Below, piece by piece: positions 32,978 through 43,111 of a DNA stretch of 64,000 bases. The stretch is from an uncultured delta proteobacterium (lineage in GTDB: Bacteria; Desulfobacterota; Desulfovibrionia; Desulfovibrionales; Desulfovibrionaceae), in NCBI GenBank assembly GCA_903835685.1, contig CAILNX010000034.1:1-64000 (forward strand). The letters are read 5' to 3'. Made by a program: the position numbers and the translations under genes. How positions within the stretch are numbered: the first letter of the stretch is position 1; every line of letters starts with the position of its first letter. The notes beneath the pieces were generated by a model. The model was not told the origin of the DNA. It saw nothing but the letters and a program-made list of their open reading frames with translations, and did no database searches.

Positions 32978-34885
32978 TCAGGTCAACAATCTCAGGCCGT
33001 AGCGGTTGAAGAGCAAAGACTGGAAGTCAGCCACCACCTTGAAGGCGGATTTGAGCCCCTCGCGCTCCCGGGCCGAGAGCCGGTCGGGCTGGACAAAGTT
33101 GTCCATGACCGCGCCAGAGCGCCAGGCCCGCACCTGGAACCGGGCGCGCAGGGACTGGAACAGGTCCCAGGCCTCGGCCAGGGCCTGGGCCGTCCCGGCC
33201 GAAAACACCCCCTGGGCCGTGAGCAGCCGCAGCCGCTCGGGCGTGGAGGTCTCGGCGAGCCCCAAGTCCAGGGCCAGGGTCTTGATGCCCTGGGTCAGGG
33301 GAAAGACCCCGCCCTTCTTGATGTCCAGTGCGCCCTTGCGCTCCCCGCTCTTCTCCACCACCAGGGCATTGAAAAAGCTCACGGGCGGACTGAAACGCAA
33401 GGCCTCCCGGGCCATGTACTTGAGGATGATGGGCGCGGACTTGGCCCGCCGGGCCAGATGGGCGCGCAGGTCCCGGGCCAGCCGGGCCTCGCCCTTGACC
33501 AGCCGCAGATCGGCCAGCAGGGAGAGCCGCAAGAGGGCCTCCTCGTCCCCGGTCTCGAACAGGGCGTCCACGTCCTTTTTCCAGGCCGAAAGACTCATGT
33601 TCCAGCGCGAGTTGGAGACCATGACCCCGTGCGGGCAGGGCGGCACCCCGGCAGCCAGGAGCAGTTCCTCCATGGCCTGGCCCAGGGCCAGGAAATGCAG
33701 GCCGCTGTCCCCGCCCCCCGCTCCCCCCGTTCCCTCGACATCCTCGAAGACCAGGGCGTTGTCCTGGTCCGTGCCCAGGCACTGCTCCTTGCGGCCCTCG
33801 CTACCCAGGGCCAGCAGGGCGAAGGGGGCCTGACCATCTCCCGGGTTTCCGGCGCCCAGGCCCATGGCCGCCAGGTCCATGGCCCGGATCATGAGCTGGT
33901 CGTACAGCTCGCTGACCAGGCGACCCATGCGGTCCACGGGAATGCCCTCGCTCAATCCCCGGGCGGCCAGCTTGCGCAGGGTGTCCACGCTGCGGGCCAG
34001 GTCTTGGGCCGTTTTCGCCTCGGCCATGTCCCGGGCCAGGGAGGCCGGGCTCTCGCCCTTGGCCGCCAGCATGTCCCGCTCACCGATGACCGACAATACC
34101 CGGCCCTGGTCGTCCTGCACGGCCAGCCGCCGGATGTTGTGCCGGATCAGCCGGGAAAATCCCTCAAACAGCAGCTCCCCCTCCCCCACGCCAATGACCG
34201 GGGAGCTCATGACCTCCCCCACCCGCAAGGCCCGGGCGTCCGCCCCGGGAGCCACCACCTTCTTCAGGATGTCCCGTTCGGTCAGGATGCCCGTGGCCGC
34301 CTCCGGACTCCCGGCCAGGCAGAAGGTGGCGTCGGCCTCGGCCATGCGCCGGGCGGCCTCGGCCACGCTGTCCGTGGGGTCCACGAACAGGGGCTTCTGC
34401 CCGCCCACGTCCCGGATGCACAGGCCCAGGAAAGGGTCCCCGGCCGACCGTGCGGCCGCGTCCCGGGCCTGGTCCAGGGTCAGGGACCGGGCCTGACTCA
34501 AGCGCTGGAAATAGGAATGGACCATGGCCGGGGCCGTCAGGGCCTCGAACTTGGCCCAGGGCAGGGCCAGGATAAGACTCTCCTCCAGGGCCAGGGCCGC
34601 AAGCTCCGGCCCGCCGAACCGGGGCTCGAACCCCCAGATCCCGCCTTCCAGCAAGGTCCCGGCCTTGAGCTCCCCGCTTTTCAGCTCCACCGCGCCCCGG
34701 GCCAGGATCAGGACCGCGCCGTCCGGTACTGCGGCCGGGACCAGGCCCGGGCCGTCTCCGGCCAGGCTCTGGCCCTCGGCCAGACCCGCCAGGACCAGCG
34801 ACGGCAAAGCCTCCTCCAGCACCGCCCGGGGCAGGCTGGAGAAAGGGTAGGCCTGAAAAAGCATCTCCCGTTCGGGCTGGGTCAT
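32978..34885 (-). CDS. DUF294 nucleotidyltransferase-like regulator (second, diverged copy)
   Basis: The 635-aa product parallels the previous gene: an N-terminal cNMP-like region (1-125), CBS pair (about 155-270), DUF294 core with GSEGRKEQCLGTDQDNALVFED, and the C-terminal domain. In contrast to the first copy, the N-terminal region lacks the FGE...PRTA-like phosphate-binding cassette, so cyclic nucleotide binding is probably lost. The core catalytic residues remain. The tandem pair suggests duplication and divergence, perhaps for different signals. Confidence 0.8.
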   Translation of the reverse strand: MTQPEREMLFQAYPFSSLPRAVLEEALPSLVLAGLAEGQSLAGDGPGLVPAAVPDGAVLILARGAVELKSGELKAGTLLEGGIWGFEPRFGGPELAALALEESLILALPWAKFEALTAPAMVHSYFQRLSQARSLTLDQARDAAARSAGDPFLGLCIRDVGGQKPLFVDPTDSVAEAARRMAEADATFCLAGSPEAATGILTERDILKKVVAPGADARALRVGEVMSSPVIGVGEGELLFEGFSRLIRHNIRRLAVQDDQGRVLSVIGERDMLAAKGESPASLARDMAEAKTAQDLARSVDTLRKLAARGLSEGIPVDRMGRLVSELYDQLMIRAMDLAAMGLGAGNPGDGQAPFALLALGSEGRKEQCLGTDQDNALVFEDVEGTGGAGGGDSGLHFLALGQAMEELLLAAGVPPCPHGVMVSNSRWNMSLSAWKKDVDALFETGDEEALLRLSLLADLRLVKGEARLARDLRAHLARRAKSAPIILKYMAREALRFSPPVSFFNALVVEKSGERKGALDIKKGGVFPLTQGIKTLALDLGLAETSTPERLRLLTAQGVFSAGTAQALAEAWDLFQSLRARFQVRAWRSGAVMDNFVQPDRLSAREREGLKSAFKVVADFQSLLFNRYGLRLLT

Positions 34886-34934
34886 GGCGCGCTCCTGGGC
34901 CAGGGGTCAGACAAAAGTCTTGGGAGGGACTGGA

Positions 34935-34962
34935 GGGGAACCTTTCGGAAGAGAGGTTCCCC
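34935..34962 (-). terminator. Possible terminator of actP
   Basis: A 9-bp stem (GGGGAACCT/AGGTTCCCC) with a 10-base loop lies between actP and the next gene. There is no strong T run, so termination may be weak. Confidence 0.4.
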
Positions 34963-34988
34963 CCCAGCCTTTTCTACACGTTTCTCCC

Positions 34989-36536
34989 CTACTCCGCACC
35001 CACGCCCAGGTAGTTGCGGATCTTCTGTTCCTCGTAGCGTTCCTGTTCGGCCAGGTCGGGCCTTAAAACCGAGCCCAGCCAGCCCGCGAAAAAGGCCCCG
35101 AACATGGAGATGATGGCCGGGTTCTTCAAGGGGAAGATGGCGGCCGGGTACTTGAACACGTCCACCCACACGGTGGGGCTGATGATGATCAGGCCCACGG
35201 CCAGGACAGTGCCGGTGGCGATACTGGCCACCGCGCCAAAGGTGCTGAACTTGCGCCAGAGGATGGACAGGAGCAGGGCCGGGAAGTTGGCGCTGGCCGC
35301 GATGGCGAAGGCCAGGCCGACCATGAAAGCCACGTTCTGGCCCTTGAAGGCAATGCCCAGTCCCACGGCCAGGACGCCCAGGAAGAGGGTGGCCCGCTTG
35401 GCCACCTTCACTTCCTCTTCTTCCGAGGACTTGCCGCCCCGGAACACGTTCACGAACAGGTCGTGGGACAGGGTGGTGGCCCCGGCCAGGGTCAGTCCGG
35501 CCACCACGGCCAGGATGGTGGCAAAGGCCACGGCCGCGATGAAGCCCAGGAACATGGTCCCGCCCGTGGCCTCGGCCAGGAGCAGGGCGGCCATGTTTCC
35601 GCCCTTGTCCATCTTGGTGATGATGTCCTGGCCCACCAGGACCATGGCCCCGAACCCGATGATGAAGGTCAGGATGTAGAAGTAGCCGATCAGGCCCGTG
35701 GCGTAGAACACGGATTTGCGGGCGGCCTTGGCGTCGGGCACGGTGTAGAAGCGCATGAGGATGTGCGGCAGTCCGGCCGTGCCGAACATGAGCGCCAGGC
35801 CCAGGGACACGGCGTCCCAGGGATTGGCCACCAGGCCGCCGGGCTCGAGCACCTTGGCCCCGTACTTGGCCGTGGCGGCCGCGAAGAGATTCACCGGGTT
35901 CATGTCGAACTTGGAGAGCACGATGAAGACCATGACCGTGGCCCCGCCGAGCAGCAGGCAGGCCTTGATGATCTGCACCCAGGTGGTGGCCAGCATGCCG
36001 CCGAAGAGCACGTAGGAGATCATGACCGCGCCCACGATGATGATGGCCGTTTCATATTGCAGGCCGAAAACCATCTTGATGAGCGAGCCCGAGCCCACCA
36101 TCTGGGCGATCAGGTAGAAGGACACGGTCATGAGCGAGCCCACGGAGGCCGCGATGCGGACGGGTTTCTGCTTCAAACGGTAGGCCACCACGTCGGCAAA
36201 GGTGTACTTGCCCAGGTTGCGCAGGGGCTCGGCGATGAGGAACATGATGATGGGCCAGCCCACCAGAAAGCCGATGGAGTAGATGAGCCCGTCGTAGCCT
36301 TTCAGGGACACGAGACCGGCGATGCCCAAAAACGAGGCCGCGCTCATGTAGTCCCCGGCCAGGGCCAGGCCGTTCTGCCACCCGGTCACGCTGCGCCCGG
36401 CCGCGTAGAACTGGGAGGCGGATTTGCTCTTTTTGGCCGCCCAGTAGGTGATGCCCAGGGTGCCGCAGATGAAGACAAAGAAGAAGAGGATGGAGGTCAG
36501 GTTCGGTTGCCCGATGGTGGAGGAGAATTCGTTCAT
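34989..36536 (-). CDS. actP: Sodium:solute (cation/acetate) symporter
   Basis: The 515-aa product has about 13 hydrophobic helices and SSS-family motifs such as [32 protein letters not shown] and [28 protein letters not shown]. It is ActP-like, importing acetate or other short-chain acids with Na+ or H+. The DUF485 gene precedes it by three bases, and acs lies in the same region, so acetate uptake plus activation is the natural reading. Confidence 0.9.
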   Translation of the reverse strand: MNEFSSTIGQPNLTSILFFFVFICGTLGITYWAAKKSKSASQFYAAGRSVTGWQNGLALAGDYMSAASFLGIAGLVSLKGYDGLIYSIGFLVGWPIIMFLIAEPLRNLGKYTFADVVAYRLKQKPVRIAASVGSLMTVSFYLIAQMVGSGSLIKMVFGLQYETAIIIVGAVMISYVLFGGMLATTWVQIIKACLLLGGATVMVFIVLSKFDMNPVNLFAAATAKYGAKVLEPGGLVANPWDAVSLGLALMFGTAGLPHILMRFYTVPDAKAARKSVFYATGLIGYFYILTFIIGFGAMVLVGQDIITKMDKGGNMAALLLAEATGGTMFLGFIAAVAFATILAVVAGLTLAGATTLSHDLFVNVFRGGKSSEEEEVKVAKRATLFLGVLAVGLGIAFKGQNVAFMVGLAFAIAASANFPALLLSILWRKFSTFGAVASIATGTVLAVGLIIISPTVWVDVFKYPAAIFPLKNPAIISMFGAFFAGWLGSVLRPDLAEQERYEEQKIRNYLGVGAE

Positions 36537-36539
36537 GGC

Positions 36540-36842
36540 TTACTCCTTCAAGGTGCCGCGGATGCGTTTCACCAGGTCGTCGTAGGTGGTGTTGGCCCAG
36601 GCCACGTAGATTCCGGTCATGACCCAGGAGGCCAGGATGACCACCAGGCCGACGATCATGCCCACGGTCATGGTCTCCCCGACCTTGGTGGCCAGGGTTT
36701 CCTTGTGGAAGGCCAGTACCAGGATGTATCCGTAATAAATGGCCAGCATGACGGCCGTAAGAATCAGGGAAACGGTCCATTTCTTGACCACCAGGGTCTG
36801 AAACAGGTTCAGGTCGATCTTCAGGGGTTTTTCCGCGCTCAT
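36540..36842 (-). CDS. DUF485 (YjcH-like) membrane protein
   Basis: ATG at 36842 follows AAGGAGGAAGGT. The 100-aa product has two hydrophobic helices (WTVSLILTAVMLAIYYGYILVLAF and TVGMIVGLVVILASWVMTGIYVAW) and the FHKETLATK loop of the DUF485 family. It is nearly always encoded before actP and is thought to assist the symporter. Confidence 0.9.
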   Translation of the reverse strand: MSAEKPLKIDLNLFQTLVVKKWTVSLILTAVMLAIYYGYILVLAFHKETLATKVGETMTVGMIVGLVVILASWVMTGIYVAWANTTYDDLVKRIRGTLKE

Positions 36843-37255
36843 ACCTTCCTCCTTGGCTCACATGTTTCGACCCGGCCTGTGGCCCCGTCCCGGCCAGCCT
36901 CCCCTGCTTGTGCGGCGCAGGGGGCGGGTCCTCGCTGCTTTCGGCCTGACCATACTCCAAAACGCAAGCCCTTGGGGGGGTTCATTCGGTAAACGGCCGC
37001 CAGGGAGCGTGAGCGGCCGTGTATGGCGCGGAGTTTCGATAAGCGGGCGGATGGTGGAAACGGCGGGGGTGGACGGCGAACGAACGGCGGCCCAGGGACG
37101 GTGAACGGGGCCAGCCCGACTGGCGATCAGTCGGCGGTCGGCCGACGGTCAGCCGGTTTGGGGCCTTTTCGCCGTTCATGGACCGAAAGCGCAAGAATCG
37201 GGTGGCGTCAGGCCGGGCCAGGCCCTATATTCTCCCCAAGTTCAGGAGGCACAGC
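36843..37255. other. Intergenic region between actP operon and DMT transporter
   Basis: 413 bases with no convincing gene. It holds the GTATGGTC motif at 36948-36955 (minus strand), an inverted repeat with 8-bp arms (ACGGCCGC at 36993-37000 and GCGGCCGT at 37013-37020), and a second short GC palindrome around 37130-37150. Both flanking operons start here. Confidence 0.5.
36948..36955 (-). promoter_or_regulatory. Candidate shared regulatory motif upstream of actP operon
   Basis: The minus strand reads GGAGTATGGTCAG, 105 bases before the DUF485 start codon, matching the acs copy at 11 of 13 positions. Confidence 0.35.
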
Positions 37256-38149
37256 ATGGACCTGGGGAGTTGTCTTCGGCTTTTGAGCCTGTCGGCCATT
37301 TGGGGCGGGTCGTTCCTGTTCATGCGCATCGGCGCGCCGGTCCTCGGCCCGGCCTGGCTCATGGAGGGGCGGGTGGGCTCGGCCGCACTGTTTTTGGCCG
37401 TGGTGGCCGTGCTGTGCGGCCAAGGGCTCCAGGCCCGACGCCACTGGCGGCCCTGCCTGTTCATGGGCCTGGTCAATTCCGCCCTGCCCTTTCTGCTCTT
37501 CGGGTACGCGGCCCAGACCCTGTCCGCCTCCCTGCTCTCGGTGCTGAACGCCTTTTCCCCCATCTGGGGGGCGCTCATCGCCGCGGCCTGGACCCGCACG
37601 CCCCTGACCGCAAGGACCATGGCCGGTCTGGCCCTGGGCCTGGTCGGGGTGGCGGTCCTGGTCGGGTTCGACGGGGTAACGGGTGAGCCCGGGGCTTTCG
37701 GGGCCATCCTGGCCGCCTTGGGCGCGACCCTTTTGTACGGAATCGCCACCAATTACGCCAAGTCCGTGCGGGGCGTGACGCCCCTGGCCCTGGCCCACGG
37801 CAGCATGTGGGCAGCCACCCTGATGCTCGCCCCGGCCCTGCCCTTTTTCCCGCCCGCCTCGGCGCCCGGGCCGGGCGTGCTGGCGGCCGTGCTGGCCCTG
37901 GGCGTGGTCTGCAGCGGCCTGGCCTATCTGCTCTATTTCCGGCTCATTGCCGATATCGGGGCGGCCCCGGCCCTGACCGTGACCTATCTCATTCCGGTGT
38001 TCGGCATCCTGTGGGGCTGGCTCTTTCTCGGGGAGCCCCTGGGCTGGCGCACCCTGGCCGGGACCGGGGTGGTCATCCTGGGCGCGGCCCTGGTCACAGG
38101 ATTCTCGCCCCGGATGTTCTTCCGACCCAAGGAGGCGGCCAATGCCTGA
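37256..38149 (+). CDS. DMT superfamily (EamA) transporter
   Basis: ATG at 37256 follows AGGAGGCACAGC; an upstream frame opening at 37178 is less likely. The 297-aa product has ten hydrophobic helices in two EamA repeats (LSAIWGGSFLFMRIGAPVLGPAWLMEGRVG and TYLIPVFGILWGWLFLGEPLGWRTLAGTGVVILGAAL). Members export amino acids or other small metabolites; the substrate is unknown. It overlaps the next gene by eight bases. Confidence 0.85.
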   Translation: MDLGSCLRLLSLSAIWGGSFLFMRIGAPVLGPAWLMEGRVGSAALFLAVVAVLCGQGLQARRHWRPCLFMGLVNSALPFLLFGYAAQTLSASLLSVLNAFSPIWGALIAAAWTRTPLTARTMAGLALGLVGVAVLVGFDGVTGEPGAFGAILAALGATLLYGIATNYAKSVRGVTPLALAHGSMWAATLMLAPALPFFPPASAPGPGVLAAVLALGVVCSGLAYLLYFRLIADIGAAPALTVTYLIPVFGILWGWLFLGEPLGWRTLAGTGVVILGAALVTGFSPRMFFRPKEAANA

Positions 38150-39023
38150 GGCACGGACAGACCAGGGTTCGCGGCAGTACGAGACCGTGGCCCGGGCCAT
38201 CGCCTTTATCCGGGCCAAGGCCCTGGACCAGCCCAGCCTGGCGGACATCGCGGCAGCCGTGGGCCTGAGCCAGTTCCATCTGCAACGGGTGTTCTCACAG
38301 TGGGCCGGGCTCTCGCCCAAGCGGTTCCTCCAGTATGTGACCAAAGAACACGCCGTCAAAGCCCTGCGGGAGTCCGGGGACGTGCTCGGCGCGGCCATGC
38401 AGACCGGGCTGTCCGGCCCGGGCCGTTTGCACGACCTGATGGTCAGTTGCGAGGCCATGACCCCGGGCGAGATCAAGGCCCAGGGGGAGGGGCTGGGAAT
38501 AGGCTACGGGTTCGCGGCCACACCCTTTGGCCAGGCCCTGATCGGATGGACCGGGCGCGGGGTCTGTTTCCTGGCCTTCCGGGACGGGGACCAGGAGGCC
38601 GGGGTCCTGGAGCTGGCCGGGCAATGGCCCAAGGCCGGGCTTCAGCGCGACGATGCCGGGGCTGAAAGCCTGGCCGGACGCATCTTCCCGGCCACGCCCC
38701 GGCCCGGTGGTCTGCATCTGGTGCTGCGGGGCACGAACTTCCAGGTCAAGGTCTGGGAGGCCCTTCTGCGCACCGAGCCGTCCCAGGTGCTGTCCTACCG
38801 CAGACTCGCGGCCCTGGCCGGATTCCCCAAGGCCCCCAGGGCCGTGGGCTCGGCCCTGGCCGCCAATGTGCTGGGCTATCTCATCCCCTGCCACCGGGTG
38901 ATCCGGGAGAGTGGGGAGATCGGGAACTACCGCTGGGGGGCGGAGCGCAAGCTGGCCATGCTGGCCTGGGAGGCCGGAAGGGTGGGGCAGGATTCGGCAG
39001 GGGATGCGGCCCGGTCGGGATGA
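38142..39023 (+). CDS. AraC-type HTH fused to methylated-DNA-cysteine methyltransferase (Ada C-half-like)
   Basis: The 293-aa product has an AraC helix-turn-helix region (about 15-105: LADIAAAVGLSQFHLQRVFSQWAGLSPKRFLQY) and a C-terminal O6-methylguanine methyltransferase with the active-site PCHRVIRESGEIGNYRWGAERK. The N-terminal Cys4 methylphosphotriester sensor of Ada is missing. Such proteins repair O6-methylguanine by irreversible transfer to the Cys of PCHRV. Translational coupling to the DMT exporter is curious but may be incidental. Confidence 0.9.
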   Translation: MPEARTDQGSRQYETVARAIAFIRAKALDQPSLADIAAAVGLSQFHLQRVFSQWAGLSPKRFLQYVTKEHAVKALRESGDVLGAAMQTGLSGPGRLHDLMVSCEAMTPGEIKAQGEGLGIGYGFAATPFGQALIGWTGRGVCFLAFRDGDQEAGVLELAGQWPKAGLQRDDAGAESLAGRIFPATPRPGGLHLVLRGTNFQVKVWEALLRTEPSQVLSYRRLAALAGFPKAPRAVGSALAANVLGYLIPCHRVIRESGEIGNYRWGAERKLAMLAWEAGRVGQDSAGDAARSG

Positions 39024-39048
39024 TCCGGAATTTGGCCTTTTGCTGGCG

Positions 39049-39102
39049 CAAGAATAAGAACGAAGAATAAGAATTATTAAAAAAAGGTATTCTTATCTCT
39101 TG
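39049..39102. repeat. AT-rich element (CAAG...CTTG), longer copy
   Basis: A 54-base AT-rich segment starts CAAGAATAAGAA and ends TATTCTTATCTCTTG, sharing both ends with the 32919-32950 copy. It lies between convergent genes. Confidence 0.65.
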
Positions 39103-39134
39103 TTTCCAAGGGGTCCGGCCCCGCAAACATGGCC

Positions 39135-40319
39135 CTACCCGCCCGAATGCCTCTTGCCCCGGCTGTCCTTCTTCTCCAGCCGCTTGGCCACCCGGATGGC
39201 CTCCAGGAGGTCCTGCTCCAGGTCCTCGGCCTGGATGGGGGTCAGGTCCGAGGCCAGCAGCCCTTCGTCCAGGATGGTCTGGCCCACCTTTTTGCCCACC
39301 ACGTGCAGGATCTTCTCCCGGGCGGCCTCGCCAGCCAGGGCGTAGGCGGCCTGGGTGCGGAAATACCCCAGCCTGCGGAAAACCTCCTCCAGGGTGGCGT
39401 TGTCCACCTCCAGGATGTCGTCCACGGTCTCCAAATCCTCCGGGGCCTTGCGCCGCCGGGTCTGGTCCAGCACGCGATGTCCGGCCTGGTGCAGCCAGGC
39501 CAAGGCCCGCTCCCGGTGCAGGAAGAAGAGGTCCTCGGGAATCTCCCCCCGGGCCATCTTGGCGTACACCGCCTGGGGCGTGGCCCGGGCCTCGGCCGCG
39601 AAATCGCCCAGGTCCAGGTACTCCATGTCCAGCAACCGCTCGGGCAGGTTGACCTCCCCAGGCACGGCCGCAGCCGTGGCCAGAAATTCCTCGGGCCGGG
39701 GCAGGGTCAGGCTGGTGTGCACAAAGGCCTTGGACCGCCGGGTCTTTTTTTCCTCCAGCCGGACCACCAGGCCGAGCCCGGTCAGCTTGTCCAGAACGGT
39801 CTCGATCTCGGCCTGGGAGAGCTGGGCCAGGTCCTTGACCGCCTGGCAGAGTTCGGCGTGATCCACGCGCGGTTCGGCCTTCTGGCCCTGGCGCAGGGCC
39901 TCGATGGTGTGCAGGAAATGCAGGGTCCGGCATACGGTCATGAAGCCGCAGCGGGACTCCCCGGCCTGGATGCGCCGGTCGGCGTCCCTGAGCCGGGCCG
40001 TGAGCTGGCGGACCATGTGCCGCACGGTCTGGGGGCTCTGGGCCAGGAGGCTTTCCACCAGGCCCTCGTCCAGGACCACCAGGGTGCAATACTCGGCGGC
40101 CATGGCCGAGGCCGTGCGCAGGTCCTTGTTGATGATGGCCATTTCCCCGAACAGCTCGCCCTCGCCCAGCCGGGCCAGGACCACCTTGCGGTTGTTCACC
40201 GTGCGGAAGATGGTCACGGCCCCCTGCTTCACCAGATAGGCCACGTTGCGCACGGCCCCTTCCCGGAAAATGAGCTGCCCCTTGGAAAAGGTCACGATCT
40301 TGGGCGCAAAGGAGGTCAT
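39135..40319 (-). CDS. cNMP-binding protein with FliG-C-like domain (paralogue 1)
   Basis: ATG at 40319 gives 394 aa. Residues about 10-125 are a cyclic-nucleotide-binding domain (FSKGQLIFREGAVRNVAYLVKQGAVTIFRTVNN through GEGELFGEMAIINKDLRTASAMA, with the phosphate-binding cassette). After a helical linker, residues about 300-390 (ETVDDILEVDNATLEEVFRRLGYFRTQAAYALAGEAAREKILHVVGKKVGQTILDEG) follow the FliG C-terminal pattern, including the charged helix and the SQRAA-like segment. It is a paralogue of the protein at 43108-44274. The gene is divergent from nagZ and lies beside a MotAB pair. Confidence 0.7.
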   Translation of the reverse strand: MTSFAPKIVTFSKGQLIFREGAVRNVAYLVKQGAVTIFRTVNNRKVVLARLGEGELFGEMAIINKDLRTASAMAAEYCTLVVLDEGLVESLLAQSPQTVRHMVRQLTARLRDADRRIQAGESRCGFMTVCRTLHFLHTIEALRQGQKAEPRVDHAELCQAVKDLAQLSQAEIETVLDKLTGLGLVVRLEEKKTRRSKAFVHTSLTLPRPEEFLATAAAVPGEVNLPERLLDMEYLDLGDFAAEARATPQAVYAKMARGEIPEDLFFLHRERALAWLHQAGHRVLDQTRRRKAPEDLETVDDILEVDNATLEEVFRRLGYFRTQAAYALAGEAAREKILHVVGKKVGQTILDEGLLASDLTPIQAEDLEQDLLEAIRVAKRLEKKDSRGKRHSGG

Positions 40320-40437
40320 GGGATGAGGCCCTGCCTGGGCTGGGGTGACTGAACCATCCCTCTCATGATAAAAGATGTCCTCGCGTCCGGTCAACGCCTT
40401 ATCCGAAAACTCGCCCTGAAAATCCACGGAGCCGCCC

Positions 40438-41571
<1,134 letters not shown>

Positions 41572-41574
41572 AAA

Positions 41575-42300
41575 TTACCGCTCGCCCCCGGCGTGGATGA
41601 GCAGGGTCACCCGGCGGTTGCGGGCCTGGTTTTCCGGGATGTCCCGGCCCAGGGGGTCGGTGTTGGGGGCCACGGGCTTGGTGTCGGCCAGGCCCACCAC
41701 CCGCACCCGCTCCTTGGGCAGGCCCTGGCTGATGAGGTAGCGGGCCACGGACGCGGCCCGGGCCGCGGACAGCTCCCAGTTGGAGGGAAAGGCCGGGGAG
41801 CTGATGGGCAGGTTGTCTGTGTGCCCCTCCACGGACAAGGGATGGCCCGAGGCCTTGAGCGGCCCGGCCAGTTGGGCCAATATCTCTTGGGCTCGGGGCG
41901 TGAGTTCGGCCTGGCCGAGCTGGAAGAAGATGGCCCCTTTTAAGTCCACGGTCACGGCGTCCGGCCGCAGTTTCACGTCCACGGCCTCGTCCTTGCGGCC
42001 CGTGACCCGGGCCAGGTCGGCCTGGAGGGTGAACAGGGACTGGGGCGGGGCGGGCGGGGGCGGAATGACCTCGGCCCGGACCTCGGACTTGGGCGGAGGC
42101 GGGGGCGGGGCGGCCTGGGGCTTGACCCCCAGGCTGTCGGCCAGGTTTTCCGAGACCACGGCGAATTTCTTCTGGTCCACGGTGGCGATGGCCAGGATGA
42201 GCACGAAAAAGCACATGAGCGTGGTCATCAGGTCGGCCAGGCTGATGGGCCAGTTGTCCGGCGCGCCGTGAGATTTCTTCTTGAAATTGCGGATGGCCAT
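41575..42300 (-). CDS. MotB/OmpA-type peptidoglycan-binding stator protein
   Basis: The 241-aa product has one membrane helix (SLADLMTTLMCFFVLILAIATVD), with Asp23 placed like the ion-binding aspartate of MotB. A proline-rich linker (residues about 65-85) and an OmpA domain with VEGHTDNLPISSPAFPSNWELSAARA follow. It pairs with the MotA-like protein 16 bases upstream. No flagellar genes are near, so it could be a flagellar stator or serve a distinct motor or energy-transducing system. Confidence 0.85.
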   Translation of the reverse strand: MAIRNFKKKSHGAPDNWPISLADLMTTLMCFFVLILAIATVDQKKFAVVSENLADSLGVKPQAAPPPPPPKSEVRAEVIPPPPAPPQSLFTLQADLARVTGRKDEAVDVKLRPDAVTVDLKGAIFFQLGQAELTPRAQEILAQLAGPLKASGHPLSVEGHTDNLPISSPAFPSNWELSAARAASVARYLISQGLPKERVRVVGLADTKPVAPNTDPLGRDIPENQARNRRVTLLIHAGGER

Positions 42301-42316
42301 GGCCTCTCCCCTGGCC

Positions 42317-43111
42317 CTATTTGAGCGTGGGTCGGCCGGACGTGGCCTTGATGGAGGACCACTGACGCGGGGGCAGGTAGCCTTTGAGCTTGTCCATGAC
42401 AATGGCCGAGGGGGTCTTGTCCTTGATGAACAGGATGCCGTCCCTTATCACGCACATGAGCGTGGTGATCTCCTCGATGCGCTTCTCCACCTTCACGGCA
42501 AAGGGGGTGAAGACCAGGTTGGCGCAGAGCACCCCGTACAGGGTGGTGGTCAGGGACACGGCCATGGCCGGGCCGATGCCCGCGATGTTCCCGCCCATGG
42601 ACTGCATCATGGAGATGAGCCCGATCAGGGTGCCGATCAGGCCAAAGGCCGGAGACAGGACGGACATGGTCCGGAAGATGCCGGCCGCGCCAAGTTCCTG
42701 ATCGTGGTACTGCTCGATGCGGTTGTCCAATATCTCCTTGATCTCGTCCTTGGAGTACCCATCCGAGAGCATCTGCAGGGCGCTCTTGAAGAAATCGTTG
42801 TCCACCGAACGGATCTTCTGCTCCAGATGGGAGTCGCCCTTGGCCCCCACGTCGCGGGAAAGGCCCACCAGCACGTTGATGTAATTGCCGATGGGCAACT
42901 CCTCGGCCTTCAAGGCCATGCCGAAGAGCCCGAACACGCGCATGACCTCTTTCAAGGGATAGCAGATGAAGGTGGCCGCAATGGTCCCGCCGAGCACGAT
43001 GGCGATGCCGTGCACATTGATGAACACGGCCACGGAGTCCGTGGCGCTGTAGGTGGCCAGGCCCAGGATGCCCACGCCGAAGACGATGCCCAGGATGGTG
43101 GCGATGTTCAT
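42317..43111 (-). CDS. MotA-like stator protein
   Basis: The 264-aa product has four hydrophobic helices (IATILGIVFGVGILGLATYSA, IAIVLGGTIAATFICYPL, FGLIGTLIGLISMMQSMG, MAVSLTTTLYGVLCANLVFTPFA) and a cytoplasmic loop between the second and third, as in MotA/ExbB. It conducts ions with the MotB-like partner. Its start overlaps the stop of the upstream cNMP-FliG-like gene (ATGA), so all three are co-translated. Confidence 0.85.
   Translation of the reverse strand: MNIATILGIVFGVGILGLATYSATDSVAVFINVHGIAIVLGGTIAATFICYPLKEVMRVFGLFGMALKAEELPIGNYINVLVGLSRDVGAKGDSHLEQKIRSVDNDFFKSALQMLSDGYSKDEIKEILDNRIEQYHDQELGAAGIFRTMSVLSPAFGLIGTLIGLISMMQSMGGNIAGIGPAMAVSLTTTLYGVLCANLVFTPFAVKVEKRIEEITTLMCVIRDGILFIKDKTPSAIVMDKLKGYLPPRQWSSIKATSGRPTLK

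Noticed and set aside
35463-36992. 509-codon plus-strand frame opposite actP
   Set aside because: Same reason: antisense to a well-supported symporter gene; the protein is a Gly/His/Asp-rich artefact.
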